A DNA stretch of 64,000 nucleotides from Methylophaga pinxianii (GTDB lineage Bacteria; Pseudomonadota; Gammaproteobacteria; Nitrosococcales; Methylophagaceae): contig NZ_JAJAEO010000176.1 of assembly GCF_020447225.1 (NCBI RefSeq), positions 1 to 64,000 of the forward strand. The letters run 5' to 3'. The notes under the pieces were generated by a model that was not told the DNA's origin, made no database searches, and worked only from the letters and a program-made list of their open reading frames with translations. A program made the translations under genes and the position numbers. Shown here in pieces: positions 24,649-33,293 of this stretch (within the stretch, counting starts at the first letter, position 1; each line of letters opens with the position of its first letter).

Positions 24649-27516
24649 ATGAAAGTTGAACGTTTTAATCCCAATAAAGATTATGGTACCCCTGCTCGGT
24701 TATCCGAGAAATTGGTAGCGTTAGAAATTGATGGTGTGGAAATCACCGTTCCGGAAGGCACTTCAGTAATGCGAGCCGCATCACTTCTGGATATCAATAT
24801 TCCTAAGCTTTGTGCCACAGATAACCTGGAATCCTTTGGTTCTTGCCGTCTCTGTGCGGTGCAGATAGAAGGACGACGCGGCTATCCAGCCTCATGTACT
24901 ACTGTCGTTGAAGCGGGCATGAAGGTCACCACCCAGAATAAAAAGCTGGCTGACCTGCGACGCAACATCATGGAATTGTATATTTCTGACCATCCGCTTG
25001 ATTGCTTGACCTGTCCTGCCAATGGCAACTGTGAACTACAGGACATGGCTGGCGCAGTGGGACTGCGCGATGTACGTTATGGTTATGCCGGTGAAAATCA
25101 CCTTGATGCCGTCACCGATCATTCCAATCCCTACTTTGATTTCGATCCCAGCAAATGTATTGTTTGTTCACGTTGCGTACGTGCCTGTGAAGAAGTCCAG
25201 GGTACTTTTGCATTAACCATACAAGGTCGTGGTTTTGAATCCAAAGTCTCACCCAGTCAGAATCAGGACTTCATGGATTCTGAATGTGTATCCTGTGGTG
25301 CCTGTGTCCAGGCCTGCCCAACTTCGACCTTGATGGAAAAAAGCATTGTCGAATGGGGCCAACCGGAACACAGTGTGGTGACCACATGTGCCTATTGCGG
25401 GGTGGGATGTTCATTTAAAGCTGAAATGAAAGGCGATCAGGTTATTCGCATGGTGCCTTATAAAGGTGGCGATGCCAATCATGGTCATTCCTGTGTGAAA
25501 GGGCGTTTTGCCTTTGGTTATGCCACACACAAAGATCGCATTAAAGCACCGATGATTCGTGAATCAATCACGGATGCCTGGCAGGAAGTCAGCTGGGAAG
25601 AAGCCATTCAGTTTGCTGCCGATAAACTGAAAGGAATTCAGCAAAAATATGGCCGCAACAGCATTGGCGGAATTACCTCTTCACGTTGTACCAATGAAGA
25701 AACCTATCTGGTTCAGAAACTGGTTCGTGCCGCATTTGGTAACAACAATACCGACACCTGTGCACGTGTCTGTCATTCCCCTACAGGTTATGGCCTGAAG
25801 ATGACAATGGGTGAATCAGCAGGTACACAGACCTTTGATTCGGTGATGAAAGCCGATGTGATTTTAGTGATTGGTGCCAATCCAACCGATGCCCATCCGG
25901 TATTTGGTTCATTAATGCGTCGTCGTTTACGGGAAGGTGCCAAACTGATCGTTGCCGATCCAAGACATATTGATCTGCTGGCAACACCGCATCTCAAGTC
26001 AGCACAGCATTTACCCTTGAAACCTGGCACCAACGTGGCACTGATCAATTCGCTGGCACATGTTGTAGTCACAGAAGGACTGGAAGACATGGCGTTTGTC
26101 GAAAAACGCTGTGATATGGAAAGCTACAACAAGTGGCGCGAATTTATTAAAGATCCTCGTCATTCTCCTGAAGCATTGGAAGAAATCACCGGTGTCTCGG
26201 CAGAAGCTATTCGTCAAGCCGCCAGAACCTATGCCAATGCACCCAACGGTGCCATCTATTACGGTCTGGGTGTTACCGAACACAGCCAAGGTTCCACCAT
26301 GGTTATGGGGATTGCCAACTTAGCCATGGCGACCGGTAATATTGGTCGGGAGGGCGTAGGGGTAAACCCGTTACGTGGTCAGAATAACGTGCAGGGTTCA
26401 TGTGATATGGGCTCTTTCCCGCATGAACTGCCAGGCTATCAACACGTTTCAGATAATGTGTCTCGTGGCCGGTTTGAACAGGTATGGGGTGTGCAGCTGG
26501 ATAATGAACCGGGTCTGCGCATTCCAAATATGTTTGATTCCGCCATTTCTGGCGAATTCAAAGGTTTGTATGTGCAGGGTGAAGATATTGCTCAGTCTGA
26601 TCCGGGTACGCAACACGTTGAAAGTGCCCTGCGTTCACTGGAATGTCTGATTGTGCAGGATCTTTTCCTCAATGAAACCGCAAAATTTGCGCATGTTTTA
26701 TTGCCTGGCTCTTCTTTCCTGGAGAAAGATGGCACTTTCACCAACGCAGAGCGTCGGATCAATCGCGTTCGCAAAGTGATGCCCGCCTTGGCAGGTAAGG
26801 AAGACTGGGAAGTCACTATGGATCTGGCCAATGCGATGGGTTACCCAATGCATTACAACCATCCCTCAGAAATTATGGATGAAATTGCGCAATTAACACC
26901 AACCTTTACCGGAGTCAGCTTCAAACGCATTGATGAGTTGGGTAGTATCCAATGGCCATGTAATGATGATTATCCAATTGGTACACCAACCATGCATGTT
27001 GACGATTTCCCAATCGGTAAAGGTCGCTTCAGTGTGACCGAGTTCGTGGCAACTGATGAACGGACTACCAGCCGTTTCCCATTATTACTGACCACTGGTC
27101 GTATTCTGTCTCAATATAATGTTGGTGCGCAAACACGTCGTACTCAAAACCAGGTCTGGCACGATGAGGATCGTTTGGATCTTCACCCGCATGATGCTGA
27201 AGTTCGTGGCATCAAGGAAAATGACTGGGTAGGTATTACCAGCCGTGCCGGTCAGACAGTCTTACGGGCCCGCATTACGGATAAGGTACTGCCCGGTGTG
27301 GTTTACACCACTTTCCATCATCCGGGTAGTGGTGCAAACGTGATTACCACAGATAATTCGGATTGGGCGACTAACTGTCCTGAATATAAAGTGACAGCGG
27401 TGCAGGTGGAACGAGTTTCACAACCATCTGAGTGGCAGCAGAACTTTCAGAGTTTTGACGCACTTCAACTGAAACTGCTGAATGCGGGTCAGGAAAATTC
27501 TGTTGGGAATGCCTAA
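24649..27516 (+). CDS. fdsA: Molybdenum formate dehydrogenase catalytic subunit FdsA
   Basis: Catalytic subunit of 955 residues with a bis-MGD molybdenum centre. The Mo ligand is cysteine C375 in CARVCHSPTG, followed by catalytic H376, so this is a Cys and not a selenocysteine enzyme. Iron-sulfur ligands in order: C55/C66/C69/C83 for a [2Fe-2S]; H115/C119/C122/C128 for a NuoG-type cluster; C170-C180 and C213-C223 for two ferredoxin-type [4Fe-4S]; and C247/C250/C254/C282 for the cluster next to the cofactor. This gives a complete wire from formate to FdsB. The molybdate genes on both sides serve this cofactor. Confidence 0.96.
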   Translation: MKVERFNPNKDYGTPARLSEKLVALEIDGVEITVPEGTSVMRAASLLDINIPKLCATDNLESFGSCRLCAVQIEGRRGYPASCTTVVEAGMKVTTQNKKLADLRRNIMELYISDHPLDCLTCPANGNCELQDMAGAVGLRDVRYGYAGENHLDAVTDHSNPYFDFDPSKCIVCSRCVRACEEVQGTFALTIQGRGFESKVSPSQNQDFMDSECVSCGACVQACPTSTLMEKSIVEWGQPEHSVVTTCAYCGVGCSFKAEMKGDQVIRMVPYKGGDANHGHSCVKGRFAFGYATHKDRIKAPMIRESITDAWQEVSWEEAIQFAADKLKGIQQKYGRNSIGGITSSRCTNEETYLVQKLVRAAFGNNNTDTCARVCHSPTGYGLKMTMGESAGTQTFDSVMKADVILVIGANPTDAHPVFGSLMRRRLREGAKLIVADPRHIDLLATPHLKSAQHLPLKPGTNVALINSLAHVVVTEGLEDMAFVEKRCDMESYNKWREFIKDPRHSPEALEEITGVSAEAIRQAARTYANAPNGAIYYGLGVTEHSQGSTMVMGIANLAMATGNIGREGVGVNPLRGQNNVQGSCDMGSFPHELPGYQHVSDNVSRGRFEQVWGVQLDNEPGLRIPNMFDSAISGEFKGLYVQGEDIAQSDPGTQHVESALRSLECLIVQDLFLNETAKFAHVLLPGSSFLEKDGTFTNAERRINRVRKVMPALAGKEDWEVTMDLANAMGYPMHYNHPSEIMDEIAQLTPTFTGVSFKRIDELGSIQWPCNDDYPIGTPTMHVDDFPIGKGRFSVTEFVATDERTTSRFPLLLTTGRILSQYNVGAQTRRTQNQVWHDEDRLDLHPHDAEVRGIKENDWVGITSRAGQTVLRARITDKVLPGVVYTTFHHPGSGANVITTDNSDWATNCPEYKVTAVQVERVSQPSEWQQNFQSFDALQLKLLNAGQENSVGNA

Positions 27517-28340
27517 TGTTTGAATCGCAAGCTACCACACAGAAATGTACTGTTGAAAAATATGACAGTCATACTCGACAAACCACCTTGTCTCAGGATG
27601 AGGTGGCAGTCGAGGTGCCGGTGGCGTTGCGTTATAACTGCTTGTCACATGCCGTGATGATGGCTACTCCGATTGATCTGGAAGACTTTGCTATCGGCTT
27701 TAGTCTGACAGAAGAAATCGTCAGTAAACGGGAAAACATTTATTCAGTCCATGCTACGCCAGGTCCTGAAGGGGTCACCATTCGGATGCAAATTGCCGAC
27801 GAAGATTTTGAAGAACTGAAATCCAAACGGCGCAACATGATCGGGCGAACGGGATGTGGGCTGTGTGGAACAGAAACCCTTAAGCAAGCTATCCGTCCTA
27901 TTCCCGCTGTTCAAGCTCCCTCTGTTGGCCATCAGGCCATCGAACAAGCACTTGAAGCGATTCGCGAGAAACAGGCAATCAATCATTTAACCGGTGCAAC
28001 CCATGCTGCTGCCTGGTGTTCACTTGAAGGTGACATACAACTGGTCCGCGAAGATGTGGGTCGGCACAACGCATTGGATAAACTAATCGGTGCTCTCACT
28101 ACACAAAAAGCTGACCCAAAAACTGGTTTTGTGCTGGTAACCAGCCGAGCCAGTTACGAAATGGTTCAGAAAACCTGCATGGCTGGTATCGGCTGTCTGG
28201 TGGCCATTTCAGCTCCTACCAGTTTAGCAATAGAGCAGGCAAAACAGGCCGGGCTGTTATTAGTTGGTTTTGCTCGTTCAAACAAGCATGTTATCTATAA
28301 CGACCCTTTCGCTTCTGACCCCCTTAGCCACGCGATTTAA
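27516..28340 (+). CDS. fdhD: Formate dehydrogenase accessory sulfurtransferase FdhD
   Basis: FdhD moves sulfur from a cysteine desulfurase to the bis-MGD cofactor, which formate dehydrogenases need for activity. The 274-residue product has the redox cysteine pair in GRTGCGLCGTE and the FdhD motifs GATHAAAWC, VREDVGRHNALDKLIG and TSRASYEMVQK. Its start overlaps the fdsA stop by one base, so it is made together with the enzyme it matures. Confidence 0.95.
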   Translation: MFESQATTQKCTVEKYDSHTRQTTLSQDEVAVEVPVALRYNCLSHAVMMATPIDLEDFAIGFSLTEEIVSKRENIYSVHATPGPEGVTIRMQIADEDFEELKSKRRNMIGRTGCGLCGTETLKQAIRPIPAVQAPSVGHQAIEQALEAIREKQAINHLTGATHAAAWCSLEGDIQLVREDVGRHNALDKLIGALTTQKADPKTGFVLVTSRASYEMVQKTCMAGIGCLVAISAPTSLAIEQAKQAGLLLVGFARSNKHVIYNDPFASDPLSHAI

Positions 28341-28352
28341 GAGAAGTAACAC

Positions 28353-28598
28353 ATGAGTGAACACAATAATCAAACCGCTACCCTGATCAAAATGGTCAAT
28401 CAAATAGCGGCTAACCTGAGTGCTTATGCGCCCGCTGAAGCTTCCGAACGGATTGCTCAACATCTCACACGTTTTTGGACACCCAAAATGCGCCAGGATC
28501 TGATCGCTGCGGCGACAACTGAACGAGATATTTCGCCATTGGCACGTAACGCGATTAATCTGCTTCAAAACAACCAGAACATTCAACAAACCGCTTAA
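28353..28598 (+). CDS. fdsD: Formate dehydrogenase delta subunit FdsD
   Basis: Small protein of 81 residues with the FdsD pattern KMVNQIAANLSAYAPAEASERIAQHLTRFWTPKMRQDL. FdsD is required for maturation or stability of Fds enzymes. It starts 12 bases after fdhD and is the last enzyme gene of the operon. Confidence 0.92.
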   Translation: MSEHNNQTATLIKMVNQIAANLSAYAPAEASERIAQHLTRFWTPKMRQDLIAAATTERDISPLARNAINLLQNNQNIQQTA

Positions 28599-28615
28599 TT
28601 CAAATAATAATAACT

Positions 28616-28637
28616 GTTAGTCAACCCGCTGACTAAC
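28616..28637 (+). promoter_or_regulatory. Hairpin between fdsD and the transporter gene
   Basis: GTTAGTCA (28616-28623) pairs with TGACTAAC (28630-28637) around ACCCGC. There is no T run, so it looks like an mRNA stability element or weak attenuator rather than a terminator. It would let the transporter be made at a different level from the enzyme. Confidence 0.45.
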
Positions 28638-28669
28638 GGCTAAATCATGTGTAAGAAGGATAAAACAAC

Positions 28670-30388
28670 ATGCTGGCCCACCTTCATAAACGTCATATCG
28701 TTGCCAAACCCGGGTTTAATCGTTGGTGGATAGCCCCGGCTTCAGTTTTTATTCATCTTTGTATCGGTTCAGTCTACGCATGGAGCATGTTCAATCCCCC
28801 TTTGGTTAAGCAGTTGGGTGTGGTGGCCAGTGCCGCTGATGATTGGCAATTTTCTTCAGTTGTGTGGATTTTCTCCACCGCCATTGTATTTCTCGGTCTT
28901 GCCGCTGCAATTGGTGGTAAATGGCTGGAAGAAGTGGGTCCCAGGGCCACAGGTTTTCTTGCCGCCTGTCTTTGGGGTGGTGGTTTTATTATCAGCAGCC
29001 TGGGGCTTTATTTCCATGAGTTATGGTTGATTTATCTCGGATATGGTGTCATTGGTGGCTGCGGTCTTGGTCTGGCCTATGTCACGCCGGTCAGTACCTT
29101 GATTCGATGGTTCCCTGATCGACGAGGCATGGCGACGGGTATTGCCATTATGGGCTTTGGTGGTGGTGCCATAATCGGTGCGCCATTAAAAGGCTACCTT
29201 TTATCACTTTTTTATGAAGCGCCGACTTATCTGGGAAAAGCCACTGACCTTGCGTTAATTACTGAAAATGGCCGACGTTTTGTCGAAATGGCCGGGAATA
29301 AAGTAGAAGTGGTGGTCGCTACCGCCAAAGATATGGCAGCAATGCCGACTGTAGGGCCCGAAGGTGTTTATGTTGTTGGCTCTGGAAGCACGGGCGCAAC
29401 CTCCGTATTTTTGACGCTCGGCATCGTATATTTTGTGGTGATGGTTATTGCTGCCTTCAGTTTCCGCGTCCCGCCAGCTGACTGGAAACCAGAAGGTTGG
29501 GAGCCTGACAAATCGAAAAAAACGGCTCGTTCACTGATCTCTGAAAATCATGTACATATCGATCAGGCATTAAAAACACCTCAGTTCTACCAGTTATGGT
29601 TAATGCTTTGCTTCAATGTCACGGCAGGTATCGGTGTGATTGGTGTAGCAAAAACCATGGTGAGCGATATCTTCGGCCCGAGTTTGCCGGGGATCGTAGA
29701 TGCCAGTTTCGCTGCGACTTACGTATTGATGATTAGTGTTTTCAATATGGGAGGACGTTTTTTCTGGTCTTCAATGTCAGATTATATTGGTCGCAAAACC
29801 ACTTACAATATTTTCTTTATGCTCGGCGCCTTGTTGTATATTTCCATCCCGATAATCGCGATGCAGGCCAGCGTGAATCCGGCCATTATGTGGTTAGTGA
29901 TGTTCTATGGCGTTACCATGCTGATTTTCACCATGTATGGCGGTGGTTTTGCCACGATTCCTGCCTATCTGGCCGATATTTTTGGCACATTGCATGTCGG
30001 TGGTATTCATGGTCGTCTGCTGACAGCCTGGAGTGCTGCCGGTATTTTAGGGCCGGTATTACTCACGCAATTACGCGAACAATCTATTTACAAAGCCATT
30101 CATAACCTCGCAAGCATGGTAGACCCTGAGGTATTCATGAATCGCTTTGGCGCCCCTTTATCTGAGCTGGATACATTGATTCAAACCAGCACAGTTTCCA
30201 TTACATCGATGATGGAAATTGTTCCTCCCGGTACGATGGATCCTACGCCTAGTCTTTATAACACCACCATGTACATGATGGCTGGCTTATTGATTGTGGC
30301 CTTAATCAGTAACTGGCTGATGCGTCCGGTGCACCCCAAACACCACGTGGAAAACAGCCACCCTGATTTTTTGTCTGATAAAAAATAG
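28670..30388 (+). CDS. OFA family MFS transporter (oxalate/formate antiporter type)
   Basis: Twelve-helix major facilitator of 572 residues in the OFA group. It begins FNRWWIAPASVFIHLCIGSVYAWSMFN, close to the OFA consensus, and has the MFS loop motif GGRFFWSSMSDYIGRK. A loop of about 60 residues (190-250) interrupts the N-terminal half, as in many OFA members annotated as putative. Its position after fdsD makes formate, or oxalate/formate exchange, the likely substrate. AAGGA precedes the ATG. Confidence 0.88.
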   Translation: MLAHLHKRHIVAKPGFNRWWIAPASVFIHLCIGSVYAWSMFNPPLVKQLGVVASAADDWQFSSVVWIFSTAIVFLGLAAAIGGKWLEEVGPRATGFLAACLWGGGFIISSLGLYFHELWLIYLGYGVIGGCGLGLAYVTPVSTLIRWFPDRRGMATGIAIMGFGGGAIIGAPLKGYLLSLFYEAPTYLGKATDLALITENGRRFVEMAGNKVEVVVATAKDMAAMPTVGPEGVYVVGSGSTGATSVFLTLGIVYFVVMVIAAFSFRVPPADWKPEGWEPDKSKKTARSLISENHVHIDQALKTPQFYQLWLMLCFNVTAGIGVIGVAKTMVSDIFGPSLPGIVDASFAATYVLMISVFNMGGRFFWSSMSDYIGRKTTYNIFFMLGALLYISIPIIAMQASVNPAIMWLVMFYGVTMLIFTMYGGGFATIPAYLADIFGTLHVGGIHGRLLTAWSAAGILGPVLLTQLREQSIYKAIHNLASMVDPEVFMNRFGAPLSELDTLIQTSTVSITSMMEIVPPGTMDPTPSLYNTTMYMMAGLLIVALISNWLMRPVHPKHHVENSHPDFLSDKK

Positions 30389-30425
30389 CCTTTAGCTCAT
30401 CAAGCTTTATCGTAAAAAACGAATT

Positions 30426-30462
30426 GATGAATACGTTGCTTTGAGTTACGTATTCATCTTTT
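30426..30462 (+). terminator. Terminator of the fds-transporter operon
   Basis: GATGAATACGT (30426-30436) pairs over 11 bases with ACGTATTCATC (30448-30458) and is followed by TTTT. It lies 40 bases after the transporter stop codon. Confidence 0.65.
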
Positions 30463-30568
30463 GCGTAAAAGGATATGTGTTTTCTTTCTCGGCTTATTTA
30501 TCATTTATACCTTGATTTTTAGCACGTTATCAGTCTTCAACGGCTTCACTAAACAGTAGTGATTAGTT

Positions 30569-30597
30569 TTGATAATTACACTTGGCTAACGTAATAT
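30569..30597 (+). promoter_or_regulatory. modABC promoter (sigma-70)
   Basis: TTGATA (30569-30574) and TAATAT (30592-30597) are separated by exactly 17 bases, 39 bases upstream of the modA start. The -10 lies inside the ModE-type operator, so binding there should block transcription. Confidence 0.6.
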
Positions 30598-30613
30598 TTA
30601 ACAGAATATATCG
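30590..30613 (+). promoter_or_regulatory. ModE-type operator of modABC
   Basis: CGTAATAT, eight bases, ATATATCG. The E. coli modA ModE site has the same 8-8-8 layout (CGTTATAT...ACATAACG). The site covers the -10 element of the modA promoter, which fits repression when molybdate is plentiful. The cognate regulator would be one of the two ModE-type proteins at 16.4 and 21.2 kb. Confidence 0.6.
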
Positions 30614-30635
30614 GTCCTCTGGGGTAATGTGAAAT

Positions 30636-31385
30636 ATGTCGCGCTGTTTTCCAAAAGTTTTCATACTGCTCATTCTGATCTCCAGCAATGTGTGGGCAAA
30701 TGAAATAACTGTGTCGGCGGCCAGCAGCCTGACCAATGCTTTTAGAGATATCGCCGAGCAATATCAAACAGAAAATCCAGCCTCTAAAGTATTTTTGAAC
30801 TTTGCGGCATCAGGTGTGTTACAACAGCAAATCGCTCATGGCGCACCCGTTGATATTTTCGCCTCAGCAGATGAAAAGACTATGGATCTGCTGGTTCAAC
30901 AGCAATTCATTCAAAATGATTCACTGCAGCTCTTCGCCAAAAACCAATTGGTCGTCATTACCCCTATTGACTCTAAAATAAGGTTGTCCGATCTGTCCGA
31001 TCTACAGCAACCAGCTATTAAACGTATTGCCATCAGCAACCCGGACAGTGTGCCCGTGGGCCATTATTCAAAAATTGCCTTGCAGAAAAATCTGTTGTGG
31101 GAGGTATTGCAGGAGAAAACCATCCGCACACAAAATGTTCGTCACTCACTCGATTATGTTGCCCGAAAAGAAGTCGATGCAGGTTTTGTCTATCGTACGG
31201 ACGCTATGCTCACTCCAGACCAGGTTCAGATCGCCCTTACTGTCGATATGCAGGAGAATGTCCATTATCCAATCGCGATAACCCGTAATGGGACAAATAA
31301 AATTGAAGCAGCAAACTTTATCCGCTACGTATTATCGGCTGCTGGACAGAAAATCCTCGCTCAGTACGGATTTAACGCACCTTGA
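30636..31385 (+). CDS. modA: Molybdate ABC transporter substrate-binding protein ModA
   Basis: Periplasmic molybdate/tungstate-binding protein of 249 residues with a signal peptide (about 1-21, cleavage after VWA). It shows the ModA pattern EITVSAASSLTNAFRDIAEQY at the mature N terminus, FAASGVLQQQIAHGAPVDIFASAD, and ISNPDSVPVGHYSK. It is the first gene of modABC. Confidence 0.95.
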   Translation: MSRCFPKVFILLILISSNVWANEITVSAASSLTNAFRDIAEQYQTENPASKVFLNFAASGVLQQQIAHGAPVDIFASADEKTMDLLVQQQFIQNDSLQLFAKNQLVVITPIDSKIRLSDLSDLQQPAIKRIAISNPDSVPVGHYSKIALQKNLLWEVLQEKTIRTQNVRHSLDYVARKEVDAGFVYRTDAMLTPDQVQIALTVDMQENVHYPIAITRNGTNKIEAANFIRYVLSAAGQKILAQYGFNAP

Positions 31386-31395
31386 GCAGCAATAG

Positions 31396-32079
31396 ATGAT
31401 GTTGTCACTCGACCCGGTATGGCCGGCTTTTTTTCTGTCAATGAAAGTGGCCGGCTGGGCTACTTTTTTCACCCTGATTCTGGGCGTCAGTGTGGGGTAT
31501 TTTCTGGCTAGAGTGAATTTTAGAGGCCGTGATCTGGTAGACAGCTTTTTAACTTTACCAATGGTTCTTCCTCCCACGGTTTTGGGTTATTACCTGCTGG
31601 TTCTGCTGGGTCGTGAAGGAGCTATTGGCTTCTGGCTGCAAGGCTATGGAATTTCATTAATATTTACCTGGCAAGGTGCCGTTATCGCTGCCACCATTGT
31701 TTCGTTTCCACTGGTGTTCAAACCTGCCAGAGCAGCGTTTGAAAGCGTCGATGGACAATTAGAACAAGCTGCTCGCGTATTGGGCTTATCTGAAATAAGC
31801 CTGTTTTTCCGGGTAACCCTACCACTGGCCTGGCGCGGTATTATGGCTGGCCTGTTGCTCGCTTTTGCACGAGCAATGGGTGAGTTCGGCGCAACCCTGA
31901 TGATTGCCGGTAGCATTCCCGGCAAAACTCAAACTCTCTCCATTGCGATTTATGAAGCAGTGCAGGCTGGTCAGGATGATTTGGCCACACTATTTGTGCT
32001 GATTACCTCTTTCATTTGTATCGTCGTTTTATTATCAGCCAGCTACCTCGCTCCGGGTCGCATTGCTTATCGAGGCTGA
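31396..32079 (+). CDS. modB: Molybdate ABC transporter permease ModB
   Basis: Inner-membrane permease of 227 residues with five or six helices. It has the ModB-specific loop ARAMGEFGATLMIAGSIPGKTQT, which docks on the ATPase. Two ATG codons stand side by side at 31396 and 31399. It follows modA by 10 bases. Confidence 0.95.
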   Translation: MMLSLDPVWPAFFLSMKVAGWATFFTLILGVSVGYFLARVNFRGRDLVDSFLTLPMVLPPTVLGYYLLVLLGREGAIGFWLQGYGISLIFTWQGAVIAATIVSFPLVFKPARAAFESVDGQLEQAARVLGLSEISLFFRVTLPLAWRGIMAGLLLAFARAMGEFGATLMIAGSIPGKTQTLSIAIYEAVQAGQDDLATLFVLITSFICIVVLLSASYLAPGRIAYRG

Positions 32080-32086
32080 ACCCACA

Positions 32087-32764
32087 ATGTATCTTGATGT
32101 AGACATACAAAAAACCTTTAGCTCGGCCAATCGTCATTTTGAATTAAATGTACGGTTTCAATCCGATAGCCAGCGAATCGTTATCTTTGGCCCTTCGGGT
32201 TCTGGTAAAAGTCTCACGTTGAAAGCAATTGCCGGTTTGATAAAAATTGATCAAGGACATATCCGTCTGGACTCCAGAGTCTTGACCGACAGAAATAAAA
32301 AAATCTCTCTCACCCCACAACAACGCAATTTAGCGTACTTGTTTCAGGACTACGCACTTTTTCCACACCTGACGGTAAGACAAAATATCAGCTTCGGTTT
32401 AACTAAAGGCTGGTTAAATCCTGCCCCAAAAAAACCATTTGCAGCAGTGAATTACTGGCTTGAAGCATTTGAGCTGGAAACATTAGCAGATCAACTTCCT
32501 GATCAGCTTTCCGGCGGTCAACGTCAGCGGACAGCCTTGGCTCGTGCATTGGTAGCTAAACCCCAGGCATTATTACTGGATGAACCTTTTACTGCGCTCG
32601 ACGCCGATTTACGCCATGTAATGCGCAAGGAGCTGGATCAATTACAACAGCAATTGCAGGTTCCCATAATCATGATTACTCATGATCCGGAAGATGTCGC
32701 GATATTTGGTCAGCATGTCCTGACAATTAAAAACGGCCGTATTATCAGCGATGATGTTGGATAA
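32087..32764 (+). CDS. modC: Molybdate ABC transporter ATPase ModC, short form
   Basis: ATPase of the molybdate importer. Walker A is GPSGSGKS, the signature LSGGQRQRTALARAL, and Walker B LLLDEPFTALDADL. The ATG at 32087 is preferred over an upstream TTG at 32063 that would overlap modB. The product has 225 residues and stops after the nucleotide-binding domain. The usual C-terminal Mop/TOBE domain of ModC (total about 350), which mediates molybdate inhibition, is missing. Confidence 0.93.
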   Translation: MYLDVDIQKTFSSANRHFELNVRFQSDSQRIVIFGPSGSGKSLTLKAIAGLIKIDQGHIRLDSRVLTDRNKKISLTPQQRNLAYLFQDYALFPHLTVRQNISFGLTKGWLNPAPKKPFAAVNYWLEAFELETLADQLPDQLSGGQRQRTALARALVAKPQALLLDEPFTALDADLRHVMRKELDQLQQQLQVPIIMITHDPEDVAIFGQHVLTIKNGRIISDDVG

Positions 32765-32903
32765 ATTGCCTAGTGAACAGATCAAGCAGGTAACTTTACA
32801 AGCGAAATAATTACAGTGATGATTTCTAGCATCGTTTTTTGAAAACAAAACGAATAACGCGACAAAAGCTGCTCAACACAGCTAAAGCATTGAGGTACCG
32901 GTC

Positions 32904-33293
32904 ATGATTAGTGGAATTTATGCCGCCCTGGCAGCATTATTGATTGTGGGATTAGCGCGAAACGTCATACGTTTGCGTCGGCAATATAAAGTCGCGCTGG
33001 GCGATGGTGGCAATGGCGATTTACTGGCAGCGATTCGGGCCCATGCCAATGCGGTGGAGTACCTGCCAATTGGTTTGCTGCTGTTATTGATATTCGAACT
33101 CAATCAAGGCCCTATCTGGTTGCTCCACCTACTGGGCAGCATGTTTATTATCGGCAGATTGATTCACGCCTACGGAGTCAGCAAAGCTATTATCAGTCGT
33201 CGAATCATAGGCATGCAAATGACATTGTGGTTACTGATCATTATGGCGGTTTTGAATCTGTTTGCTTTTGCCGGATTTCAGTTAGCCAGCTGA
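32904..33293 (+). CDS. MAPEG family membrane protein (YecN-like)
   Basis: Product of 129 residues with four predicted helices and the MAPEG pattern ([39 protein letters not shown]). Family members include glutathione S-transferases, but YecN-type bacterial proteins are uncharacterised. Its end overlaps the convergent ubiD by 12 bases. Confidence 0.85.
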   Translation: MISGIYAALAALLIVGLARNVIRLRRQYKVALGDGGNGDLLAAIRAHANAVEYLPIGLLLLLIFELNQGPIWLLHLLGSMFIIGRLIHAYGVSKAIISRRIIGMQMTLWLLIIMAVLNLFAFAGFQLAS

